This document shows positions 1 to 5,238 of a stretch of DNA of 5,238 bases, piece after piece. Under the pieces are notes generated by a model. It saw only the letters and a program-made list of their open reading frames with translations, was not told the origin of the DNA and made no database searches. Origin of the DNA: Hyphomicrobiales bacterium (GTDB lineage: Bacteria; Pseudomonadota; Alphaproteobacteria; Rhizobiales; Aestuariivirgaceae); assembly GCA_025362535.1 (NCBI GenBank), contig JANYGE010000347.1, positions 1-5,238 on the forward strand. The letters are read 5' to 3'. Position numbers and translations under genes: made by a program. The stretch's first letter is position 1. Every line of letters begins with the position of its first letter.

Positions 1-306
1 GTAGGAAAAGACGTGTCCCTTGCTGATTCTAATTTTCATGCGCGGCGAACCGGCATGGTCCTGCTTGCTGCAGCCCAACATATTCTTGGCTCATTAGATC
101 GTGTCGAACGTGTTCTCAATGTTCTCGGCATGGTCAATGCCGCTCCAGATTTTTTAGAACATCCCAAAGTGATCAACGGGTGTTCCGAACTGTTCATTGA
201 GGTTTTTGGTGAGGCGGGCCGCCACGCCCGTGCTGCTGTTGGTATGGGCACACTCCCAGAAAATATCTCTGTCGAAATTACGGCTATATTTGCAATTAAG
301 CCATGA
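1..306 (+). CDS. RidA/YjgF/UK114-family protein, 5'-truncated by the window edge
   Basis: The frame is open from base 1 to TGA at 304-306, giving 101 residues. RidA-family proteins of this subgroup run to roughly 150 residues, so about 50 N-terminal residues probably lie upstream; the in-frame GTG at 13 is not a believable start because family-like sequence precedes it. Visible family hallmarks are LGSLDRV (residues 29-35), VNAAPDF (45-51), a PKVINGCSELFIEVFGEAG stretch (55-73) and the C-terminal block HARAAVG...LP...VEITAI. By eye, Arg77 corresponds to the conserved Arg105 of E. coli RidA and Glu92 to Glu120, so the enamine/imine deaminase site appears intact. Known family members are cytosolic trimers that hydrolyse 2-aminoacrylate-type intermediates released by PLP enzymes. 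The stop codon overlaps the start of the PLP lyase gene (ATGA), so the two are probably translationally coupled and the lyase is the likely source of its substrate. The family call is strong; the exact substrate is unknown. Confidence 0.92.
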   Translation, partial: VGKDVSLADSNFHARRTGMVLLAAAQHILGSLDRVERVLNVLGMVNAAPDFLEHPKVINGCSELFIEVFGEAGRHARAAVGMGTLPENISVEITAIFAIKP

Positions 307-1496
307 ATGCCTATGCCAAGCTTGGTGTTCTCACCATAATCAACGCCAAGGGCGCGGCCACCCGATTGTCAGGCGGGATTATGCGGCCTGAAGTTACTGC
401 CGCCATGCTCGAAGCATCGCAACATTGTGTCGACATAGCAGAGCTGCAAGCCGCAGCGTCACGCGAAATTGCTAAGGCGACGGGGGCAGAAGCAGGCTAT
501 GTTGCCTCGGGTGCGGCTGCCTGCCTCATGTTGGGAGCTGCAGCCTGCATCGCTGGTCTAGACCCAGGCCGCATGGCGCGCTTGCCTGATACACGCGGCA
601 TGAAGAATGAAATCATCATGATCCGCAGCCAACGTAATTTTTATGATCACGCGATCCGTGCGGCAGGTGCCACAATTATCGAAGTCGGGTTGCCAGACCG
701 CTATGCCGGAGCTGGAGTGCGCGATGCCGAAAGTTGGGAAATTGAAGATGCAATCACGGAGCGCACTGCGGCAATCTTTTATGTTGCCGATGCGCAGTCG
801 CAACCGCCTTTAAAAACTGTTACGGCACTTGCCAAACGGCATAAGATTCCCGTCATTGTCGATGCGGCAGCTCAGCTCCCGCCGCAATCAAATTTAAAGC
901 GCTTCAGTGCCGAAGGCGCAGATCTGGTTGCTTTCTCGGGCGGCAAAGTGCTGGGCGGTCCGCAAGCCAGCGGCATTTTGTGTGGTCGTAAAGACCTCAT
1001 CATGTCGGCGGCCCTTCAACATCTTGATCTCGATATTTACGAGGACATGTGGAACCCGCCGAAATCTTTGATCCATAAGCGCAAGCTCAAGGGCACCCCT
1101 CAGCATGGCATTGGCCGCTCCTGCAAGGTTGGCAAGGAAGAAATTATGGGAGTGCTGACGGCTCTCGAATTCTTCGTCAAGGAAAGTGACGCAATGCGAC
1201 ATGAGCGGTGGTTGGAGCGTTTGCTGCCGATTGCAGAGGGCCTTAGCAAACTATCGCATTGCCAAATAGAAATTGAGGGCGAGCATGACTCTACAATGCT
1301 TCCGCTGCTTGTTATCACTCTCACAAAGCCAAATGCATCAGCTCACAAAGCCATCGCCAGCCTGATCAAGGCCAAACCAAGTATTCATGTCGACCCCTCA
1401 AGGCGTGATCAAGGCAAGCTGGTCATCAATCCCTTGTGTTTTGAAAAAGCCAGCGCCGCGTCAATCCAGAAGCAACTCATATTAGCCATCAGTTGA
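303..1496 (+). CDS. SelA-like PLP-dependent enzyme (DgaE-like ammonia-lyase / aminotransferase class V fold)
   Basis: A 397-residue fold-type I PLP enzyme. The N-terminus (YAKLGVLTIINAKGAATRLSGG, from residue 4) matches the usual family opening, YxxLGVxxxINAxGxxTxLGG, and supports ATG 303. Further marks are VDIAELQ (43-49), TGAEAGYVASGAAA (60-73, PLP phosphate region), VIVDAAAQLPP (184-194, Asp187 probably contacting the PLP ring nitrogen) and FSGGKVLGGPQASG (211-224), in which Lys215 is the expected Schiff-base lysine. GRSCKVGKEE (271-280) replaces the more usual GRPxKVGKEE. At 397 residues it is shorter than true selenocysteine synthase (about 460) and starts directly at the catalytic domain, so it should not be named selA. 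Characterised relatives include D-glucosaminate-6-phosphate ammonia-lyase, which eliminates ammonia to give a 2-keto-3-deoxy product. The immediately upstream RidA gene overlaps it by four bases, and no strong Shine-Dalgarno is seen, so translation is probably coupled. A cytosolic alpha,beta-elimination on an amino acid or amino-sugar acid is inferred; the substrate is not established. Confidence 0.85.
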   Translation: MNAYAKLGVLTIINAKGAATRLSGGIMRPEVTAAMLEASQHCVDIAELQAAASREIAKATGAEAGYVASGAAACLMLGAAACIAGLDPGRMARLPDTRGMKNEIIMIRSQRNFYDHAIRAAGATIIEVGLPDRYAGAGVRDAESWEIEDAITERTAAIFYVADAQSQPPLKTVTALAKRHKIPVIVDAAAQLPPQSNLKRFSAEGADLVAFSGGKVLGGPQASGILCGRKDLIMSAALQHLDLDIYEDMWNPPKSLIHKRKLKGTPQHGIGRSCKVGKEEIMGVLTALEFFVKESDAMRHERWLERLLPIAEGLSKLSHCQIEIEGEHDSTMLPLLVITLTKPNASAHKAIASLIKAKPSIHVDPSRRDQGKLVINPLCFEKASAASIQKQLILAIS

Positions 1497-1543
1497 TCCC
1501 CTCAAGCGCCTGAAAACTACAAAATGGCAGCAAAGCATCGCAA

Positions 1544-1570
1544 GATTTATTTTTGAAATCCATTTGATTT
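1544..1570. repeat. Three GATTT/AAATC half-sites, possible ROK operator
   Basis: GATTT occurs at 1544-1548, its reverse complement AAATC at 1556-1560, and GATTT again at 1566-1570. This makes two overlapping inverted repeats (loops of 7 and 5 bases), while the outer pair forms a direct repeat (GATTTA) 22 bp apart, about two helical turns. ROK repressors usually bind AT-rich inverted repeats near their own promoters, so the location fits. The units are short and lie in AT-rich sequence, so chance occurrence is quite possible. Confidence 0.25.
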
Positions 1571-1598
1571 AATAATTCACCTGTGCTTGTCTCGACTT

Positions 1599-1605
1599 GA
1601 GAGGA
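1599..1605 (+). promoter_or_regulatory. Ribosome binding site of the ROK regulator gene
   Basis: GAGAGGA lies ten bases before ATG 1616 and is a good purine-rich Shine-Dalgarno match at a slightly long spacing. It supports this start, which places the helix-turn-helix about twelve residues in, as is usual for the family. Confidence 0.55.
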
Positions 1606-1615
1606 ACAGAGTCTC

Positions 1616-2791
1616 ATGGCGCTCAAAGGCACAAACCAAGAGTTCGGTAGACCCTATAACCGTCGCATCGTGTTGGAGGCGATCCGCCAATATGGCCCAA
1701 TTGCCCGCGGCGATATTGCCGGACGGGTTGGCCTGACAGTGCAAACCGTTTCGAACATCACCCGCGAACTCGAAGATCAGGATTTCATTTTGGGAACCCG
1801 CAATGCTCCTCGCACACGCGGATACCCGGCCACCAGCCTCAGCATCAACCCGGATGGAGCTTATGCGATTGGCCTCAATATCACCCCTGTGGGCATTGAT
1901 GCTGGCTTGATGAACCTCGCTGGAGAAATTGTGGCGGCACAATCGCGTGGCCGTGATTGCCTGACCCCAACCCGGGCCTTTGCAGAGATTCGCAGCATTG
2001 TCGCTGAATTCAGAGCCATAAAACGCGACAAACGCATCATGGGCATCGGTCTTGCCATGCCCGGCCCCTTTGATATTGAGTCCATGAGTTTTGTCGGGCC
2101 AACAACCTTGCAAGGCTGGAAAGATGTGCCCATCCAGCAAGAACTCTCAGACATTGCGGGTTGCCCCGCCTTCATCGAAATGGACCATGCTGCAGCAGCA
2201 ATGGGCGAGCGGCTCTATGGTGCTGGGCGAGAGTTCAAAGACTATTACTATCTGTTCTTCAGCATGGGGCTTGGTGGTTGCATGGTCTATGATGGCTTGC
2301 CAGTGCGCGGAAGTTTTAACAACGCTGGTGAGATCGGTCATATTCCGGTGGTGCCAAATGGAGAGCCCTGCCCTTGCGGCAATTCTGGTTGTTTGGAACG
2401 CTATGTATCGCTTGAAGCGCTTGAACGGCGATCAGCAATCATCGGAGTGGAAGGTTGGCTTACCGAAGCTGCGCCGCTGTTTCGCTCTGCCATTGCAACA
2501 ATTGAAAATCTCTTCGACCCCCAAACCATTATTATCGGCGGACTAACGGGAACCGACATCCCGCAAAGATTGCTCACCATGGCTGAACCCCTCTCCAATT
2601 CCGTTTCATCGCGCAGAAATCGAAGTGCGCCCAGAATTATTTTTTCAACGGCGGGGCATGATGCAGCTTTGCGCGGTGCGGCATCACTTGCTATTTCGGG
2701 AGCCTTGACTCCGCGCTTTGGAATGATGTTCAGGCAAGATGAGACGGGCAACCCGCGTGACCCGGTTTTTGATCGAGGAGCAGCAGCATGA
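1616..2791 (+). CDS. ROK-family transcriptional regulator (NagC/XylR/FrcR-like)
   Basis: A 391-residue protein with an N-terminal winged helix-turn-helix (about residues 13-60, including RGDIAGRVGLTVQTVSNITREL) followed by a ROK sugar-kinase-like domain (about 80-360). The zinc-binding signature is complete: GEIGH with His242, and PCPCGNSGCLE with Cys252, Cys254 and Cys259. GLGGCMVYDG (218-227) and ENLFDPQTIIIGG (about 307-319) match the domain. The ATP phosphate motif is degraded (AIGLNITPVG where kinases have DxGGTK), so this is a regulator and not a kinase; Asp190 in the MDHA segment matches the kinase catalytic-base position. The family usually represses sugar-uptake and catabolic genes and releases DNA on binding an inducer. 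Its stop overlaps the ABC ATPase start, so it is co-transcribed with the transporter and is presumably its local, autoregulated controller. The segment between the zinc motif and TEAAPLF looks about 20 residues shorter than I expect. Confidence 0.93.
   Translation: MALKGTNQEFGRPYNRRIVLEAIRQYGPIARGDIAGRVGLTVQTVSNITRELEDQDFILGTRNAPRTRGYPATSLSINPDGAYAIGLNITPVGIDAGLMNLAGEIVAAQSRGRDCLTPTRAFAEIRSIVAEFRAIKRDKRIMGIGLAMPGPFDIESMSFVGPTTLQGWKDVPIQQELSDIAGCPAFIEMDHAAAAMGERLYGAGREFKDYYYLFFSMGLGGCMVYDGLPVRGSFNNAGEIGHIPVVPNGEPCPCGNSGCLERYVSLEALERRSAIIGVEGWLTEAAPLFRSAIATIENLFDPQTIIIGGLTGTDIPQRLLTMAEPLSNSVSSRRNRSAPRIIFSTAGHDAALRGAASLAISGALTPRFGMMFRQDETGNPRDPVFDRGAAA
2775..2780 (+). promoter_or_regulatory. Ribosome binding site of the ABC ATPase gene
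   Basis: GAGGAG sits seven bases before ATG 2788, inside the last codons of the ROK gene. It fixes the ATPase start at the ATGA overlap, with its own strong ribosome entry site in addition to any translational coupling. Confidence 0.7.
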
Positions 2792-3588
2792 CAGACTCTA
2801 ACCCACTTCTCCGGCTCTTAAATATCAAACAAAATTTTGGCGCCATTGAAGCCCTGCGCGGCATAAGTTTTGACATAGCACCAGGTGAAGTTGTGGCTCT
2901 TTTGGGTGACAATGGCGCAGGCAAATCAACCCTCGTAAAAATTATCGCAGGCGGCCTCGAACCCAGTTCAGGCTCAATGATGTTCAACGGCGAGGAACGG
3001 CGCTTTGCTTCCCCAAAAGAGGCCAAGGCCGCAGGCATTGAAACCGTCTATCAAGATCTTTCGCTCTGCACCAATGTTGATGTCGTTGCGAATTTCTTCA
3101 TGGGACGCGAGATTGTGAAGCGCTATTTCGGCATTCCAGTATTGCAGGAAGCCGAGATGTTCGCCGCCACTGAAAAAGCCATCTCCAATGCTGGCACGCG
3201 AATCCCATCTTTAAGAACCAATGTTGAGCATCTTTCTGGCGGTCAACGCCAAGCAATTGAACTCAATCGCTTTGTTCATTGGGGTGGAAAACTCGTATTG
3301 CTGGACGAACCCTTCGCTGCCTTGGGAGTTGAGCAAACCCGGCGCGGGCTTGAAATGATCAAGCGCATCGCTGCCCAAGGTATCGGCGTCGTTATTATTA
3401 CACATATCATGGCGCAGGCTTTTCAGGTGGCGGACCGTATCGTGGTTATACGTCAAGGCCTCGTCGCTGGTGATGTCAAACGCGAAGACACCAGCCCCGA
3501 TGAAGTTGTTCGTATGATCACTGGCGAGGCCCTGGAGGGCAAAGCCCAAGAATTGAGGCCGAATGGCCCAATACAAAAGCCAAGATAG
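2788..3588 (+). CDS. CUT2-type sugar ABC transporter ATP-binding protein (FrcA-like, single domain)
   Basis: A 266-residue single nucleotide-binding domain with every motif present: Walker [10 protein letters not shown] (40-48), Q-loop Gln89 in VYQDLSLC, signature LSGGQ (149-153), Walker B LVLLDEP (169-175, catalytic Glu174) and H-loop His206 in IITH. The [22 protein letters not shown] stretch and [12 protein letters not shown] context are typical of the fructose/ribose CUT2 class. RbsA and XylG are fused double-domain proteins near 500 residues; this one is half that, like rhizobial FrcA, and would act as a homodimer on the cytoplasmic face of the permease. Oddities are Phe in DEPF, where Thr is usual, and [10 protein letters not shown] after the signature, where AxAxARxVHW is common; neither removes a catalytic residue. 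It overlaps the ROK gene by four bases and lies 37 bp before the binding-protein gene. The substrate cannot be read from the ATPase. Confidence 0.94.
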   Translation: MTDSNPLLRLLNIKQNFGAIEALRGISFDIAPGEVVALLGDNGAGKSTLVKIIAGGLEPSSGSMMFNGEERRFASPKEAKAAGIETVYQDLSLCTNVDVVANFFMGREIVKRYFGIPVLQEAEMFAATEKAISNAGTRIPSLRTNVEHLSGGQRQAIELNRFVHWGGKLVLLDEPFAALGVEQTRRGLEMIKRIAAQGIGVVIITHIMAQAFQVADRIVVIRQGLVAGDVKREDTSPDEVVRMITGEALEGKAQELRPNGPIQKPR

Positions 3589-3613
3589 AAACCTTGATAT
3601 CAACCACTACAAC

Positions 3614-3618
3614 AGGAG
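3614..3618 (+). promoter_or_regulatory. Ribosome binding site deciding the substrate-binding protein start
   Basis: AGGAG lies seven bases before ATG 3626. An in-frame ATG at 3563 would add 21 charged residues in front of the signal peptide and lies inside the ATPase gene. This site and the signal peptide both favour 3626. Confidence 0.8.
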
Positions 3619-3625
3619 ACGACCT

Positions 3626-4669
3626 ATGAACCACATACGCAGATTGCTCATCGCGTCCATTGCCATAACGGCCATGGGCGTTGCAGCACCAACCTTTGCC
3701 GCCTCAAAAGGCACCATCTATTACATGGTGCCGACTTTGCTTGATGAATTTCAAACCGAGTCTGTCGCAGCCATCGAAAAATTCGTGAAAGACGTGGGCT
3801 ATGATGTGGTCACACTCAATGCCGACAACAAGACTGACTTACAACAGAGCCAAATGAACGACACCATCCTGCTGAAACCCGCAGCCATCGTTCTTGCTGC
3901 TGTTGACTTCAACGCGCTCCAACCTTCAATTGAGAAAGCCCGCGCAGCTGGAATTCCCGTGATGGAGTTTGACCGCCAGATCACGGCAACCCCATCAGAT
4001 TTCACATCCGTTGCAGGCACCGTTGAGATCGGTCACGTAGCAGCAATCGAAATTCAACGTTTGCTCAAGGAAAAGAAAGGCGAAGTAAAAGGCAAAATCC
4101 TGCAAGTCCTCGGCGACCCGGCTGATCCTTACACGCTCGATATCCAGAAGGGTTTTGAGGAAAAGATGAAGGAGTTCTCAGGTGTGCAGATCATTTCTCT
4201 GCCTGCCATGGCTTGGGAAGCCTCTAACGCCGGAACAATTGTAGCCGATCAATTGGTTGCCAACCCTGACATCGACCTTATTTTTGTCCATGCAGCTCAC
4301 CTTGCGGTCGCTGCTGTGGCTTCATTAGAAGCAAAGGGTAAAAAGCCAGGTGACGTGATGTTGGTCTCCTCCAATGGTGCGCCAGTCGGCCTCGATCTTA
4401 TTCGCAAAGGTTGGGAAAATGTTGAAGTAGAGCAACCCCTCTATGCACAGGCTGCAGCCATCGCCATGTTCGCGGATAAGGTTGTGAACAAGCAGGAGAT
4501 CAAACCGGGCAGCTATAAAGTGCTGGGTCTGGACTCCACTGTAACTATCGAAAAGTGGGGTCCGAACATCAAAATTCCCGGTGCAGCCATCACCAAGGAT
4601 AATGTTGATGAGGCGCGTTTCTGGGGTAACTTGAAAGCCCCAGCCGATAAAGTCACCCCCGTAGAATAA
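3626..4669 (+). CDS. Periplasmic substrate-binding protein of a CUT2-type ABC transporter (RbsB-like fold)
   Basis: A 347-residue precursor. Residues 1-25 form a Sec signal peptide: positive MNHIRR, a hydrophobic core, and probable cleavage after TFA (Ala25). The mature part is a type I periplasmic binding protein (Peripla_BP_4): a first strand at [15 protein letters not shown] (29-43), [13 protein letters not shown] (82-94), [13 protein letters not shown] (107-119) and the hinge-side block from EVEQPLYAQ (267-275). Asp116-Arg117 match the sugar-contacting Asp-Arg of RbsB, and Gln270 seems to match its C-terminal Gln. In contrast, the usual N-D of the xxNDxMAxGA segment is replaced by [10 protein letters not shown] (221-230), and VGFDG is replaced by VSSNG (247-251), with Asn250 where Asp is usual. 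It should deliver ligand to the permease encoded next. Family and role are secure; a carbohydrate-like ligand is likely, but its identity is unknown. Alignment to RbsB was made by eye. Confidence 0.93.
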   Translation: MNHIRRLLIASIAITAMGVAAPTFAASKGTIYYMVPTLLDEFQTESVAAIEKFVKDVGYDVVTLNADNKTDLQQSQMNDTILLKPAAIVLAAVDFNALQPSIEKARAAGIPVMEFDRQITATPSDFTSVAGTVEIGHVAAIEIQRLLKEKKGEVKGKILQVLGDPADPYTLDIQKGFEEKMKEFSGVQIISLPAMAWEASNAGTIVADQLVANPDIDLIFVHAAHLAVAAVASLEAKGKKPGDVMLVSSNGAPVGLDLIRKGWENVEVEQPLYAQAAAIAMFADKVVNKQEIKPGSYKVLGLDSTVTIEKWGPNIKIPGAAITKDNVDEARFWGNLKAPADKVTPVE

Positions 4670-4682
4670 TAGCTGTTGAAAC

Positions 4683-4708
4683 ACCCCGGGCCAGATCTGG
4701 TCCGGGGT
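4683..4708 (+). terminator. Intercistronic hairpin between binding-protein and permease genes
   Basis: A 26-base near-perfect inverted repeat begins 13 bases after the binding-protein stop. Outer arms ACCCCGG (4683-4689) and CCGGGGT (4702-4708) are exact complements, followed by one G-U pair (4690/4701) and an inner palindrome CCAGATCTGG (4691-4700). It is GC-rich and strong but is followed by TCTCCTCAAGG, not a T-run, so it is not a canonical intrinsic terminator. In binding-protein-dependent operons such hairpins commonly protect the upstream mRNA 3' end or attenuate downstream expression, giving more binding protein than permease; that role is inferred here. Confidence 0.7.
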
Positions 4709-4715
4709 TCTCCTC

Positions 4716-4720
4716 AAGGA
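4716..4720 (+). promoter_or_regulatory. Ribosome binding site of the permease gene
   Basis: AAGGA is eight bases before ATG 4729 and just downstream of the intercistronic hairpin. It supports the permease start and leaves the site outside the stem, so it stays accessible if the hairpin folds. Confidence 0.65.
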
Positions 4721-4728
4721 CACCTCAT

Positions 4729-5238
4729 ATGATTGCTAGTCGCAACAGAGCGCTCATAGAATTCGTGCTCGATAATTTGGTCTGGTTCCTGCTCGCCTTC
4801 GTGCTGCTGGTCTTCTCGCTGACTGTGCCGAATTTTTTCCAAACCGGAATTTTCGTCAACATTATTGAAAGTTCCACCATGGTGGGCGTGATGGCGATAG
4901 GTCTCGCAATCGTAATCATCGCAGGCCACATGGATCTTTCAGTTGAATCCGTTGCCGCACTTTCTGCAATGGTGACAGGCATTCTTTTCTGTTCCCATGG
5001 TATTGGCATCGGATGGACGCTCACGCCCGAATGGCTAGCGCTCCCCGTATCACTTGCTGTTGTGCTTGCTGTCGGAGCGATAATTGGTGCGCTAAATGGA
5101 TTGCTTGTGGTGCGCCTCAAGATGGATGCCTTTATTGTGACGCTCGCCTCATACATATGGGTCAGAGGTTTGGTTGTCGCGATTTCTGGTGGTCGCTCAG
5201 CACAAGACCTCGCACCCAGCATTCGCTTTATTGGCATC
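4729..5238 (+). CDS. CUT2-type ABC transporter permease (RbsC-like), 3'-truncated by the window edge
   Basis: The frame from ATG 4729 stays open to the last base, giving 170 residues, about half of a usual 320-340-residue RbsC/FrcC-type permease (BPD_transp_2 family). Hydrophobic segments lie at about 17-35, 50-66, 72-88, 103-125 and 135-153. The family motif after the second segment is IIAGHMDLSVES (63-74), where most relatives have xxGGIDLSVGS. NGLLVVRLKMDAFIVTLAS (123-141) and VRGLVVAISGGR (145-156) match the cytoplasmic loop and following helix region of the family. It is an inner-membrane protein that would form a homodimeric channel with the upstream ATPase and receive ligand from the binding protein. 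The gap from the binding-protein gene is 59 bp and holds the hairpin. The family call is strong; the C-terminal half is not visible. Confidence 0.92.
   Translation, partial: MIASRNRALIEFVLDNLVWFLLAFVLLVFSLTVPNFFQTGIFVNIIESSTMVGVMAIGLAIVIIAGHMDLSVESVAALSAMVTGILFCSHGIGIGWTLTPEWLALPVSLAVVLAVGAIIGALNGLLVVRLKMDAFIVTLASYIWVRGLVVAISGGRSAQDLAPSIRFIGI

Larger units (their letters stand above)
1497..1615 (+). promoter_or_regulatory. Intergenic region, likely promoter/operator for the ROK-ABC operon
   Basis: This is the only sizeable gap in the window, and its central part (about 1541-1578) is clearly more AT-rich than the flanking genes. It separates the lyase stop from the ROK start on the same strand. 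I find TTGAAA at 1553-1558 and TTGATT at 1564-1569 as possible -35 elements, but no well-spaced TATAAT-like -10, so no individual promoter can be fixed. No hairpin followed by a T-run is visible after the lyase gene, so readthrough from block 1 into block 2 remains possible. Its regulatory role is inferred from position and composition. Confidence 0.45.

Noticed and set aside
13..15. GTG as the start of the RidA-family gene
   Set aside because: The frame is open to base 1 with family-like residues before it, and the protein would lack its N-terminal third; the gene is cut by the window edge.
863..886. TGCGGC...GCCGCA inverted repeat inside the lyase gene
   Set aside because: It falls in codons for the conserved VDAAAQLPP segment and has a 12-base loop; the coding constraint explains it.
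1488..1515. Possible terminator hairpin around the lyase stop (TCAGTTGA...TCAA...CTGA)
   Set aside because: The arms are short and interrupted by a four-base bulge, and no T-run follows.
1577..2140. 187-codon open frame on the minus strand opposite the ROK gene
   Set aside because: It is fully antisense to a gene with clear ROK motifs and its translation shows no recognisable domain; it is a frame shadow.
2091..2546. 151-codon + strand frame inside the ROK gene
   Set aside because: It is out of frame with the ROK product, lacks domains, and overlaps the zinc-motif coding region.
3563..3625. Upstream in-frame ATG extending the binding protein by 21 residues
   Set aside because: It lies inside the ATPase gene, lacks a clear ribosome binding site, and would bury the signal peptide behind charged residues; ATG 3626 has AGGAG at good spacing.
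4725..5237. 170-codon open frame on the minus strand opposite the permease
   Set aside because: The + strand encodes a clear membrane permease over the same bases; the minus product is Ser/Thr/Pro-rich with no domain, as expected of antisense to hydrophobic codons.

Overview
The window looks like a piece of an alphaproteobacterial chromosome or megaplasmid, most likely Rhizobiales-like. This is inferred from protein style and from the FrcABC-like transporter with a single-domain ATPase; base composition is moderate and no marker gene is present. All six genes are on the + strand, tightly packed, in two blocks separated by one 119-bp gap. I see no RNA gene, mobile element, CRISPR array or credible minus-strand gene.

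Block 1 (1-1496) is the tail of a catabolic operon. A RidA/YjgF-family protein, cut by the left window edge, overlaps by four bases (ATGA) a 397-residue fold-type I PLP enzyme of the SelA-like / D-glucosaminate-6-phosphate ammonia-lyase (DgaE-like) family. RidA proteins hydrolyse reactive enamine/imine intermediates, which PLP-dependent lyases release, so the pair makes biochemical sense.

The gap (1497-1615) is AT-rich. It carries three copies of a GATTT/AAATC half-site and is the most likely place for a promoter/operator.

Block 2 (1616-5238) encodes a ROK-family transcriptional repressor, overlapping by ATGA a CUT2-type (ribose/fructose class) ABC ATPase. It is followed by a periplasmic substrate-binding protein with a signal peptide, an intercistronic hairpin, and the first 170 codons of the membrane permease, which runs off the right edge. 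The substrate is not identifiable. The binding protein lacks several residues that RbsB-type proteins use to hold a sugar, so it may bind something other than a common pentose or hexose.

Taken together, the locus reads as an uptake-and-degradation island. The ROK protein would sense an inducer, the ABC system would import a carbohydrate-like and possibly amino-containing compound, and the PLP lyase/RidA pair would remove nitrogen from it or a derivative. The link between the two blocks is inference from adjacency. Nothing here is clearly an unknown system; the main open questions are the lyase substrate and the transporter ligand.
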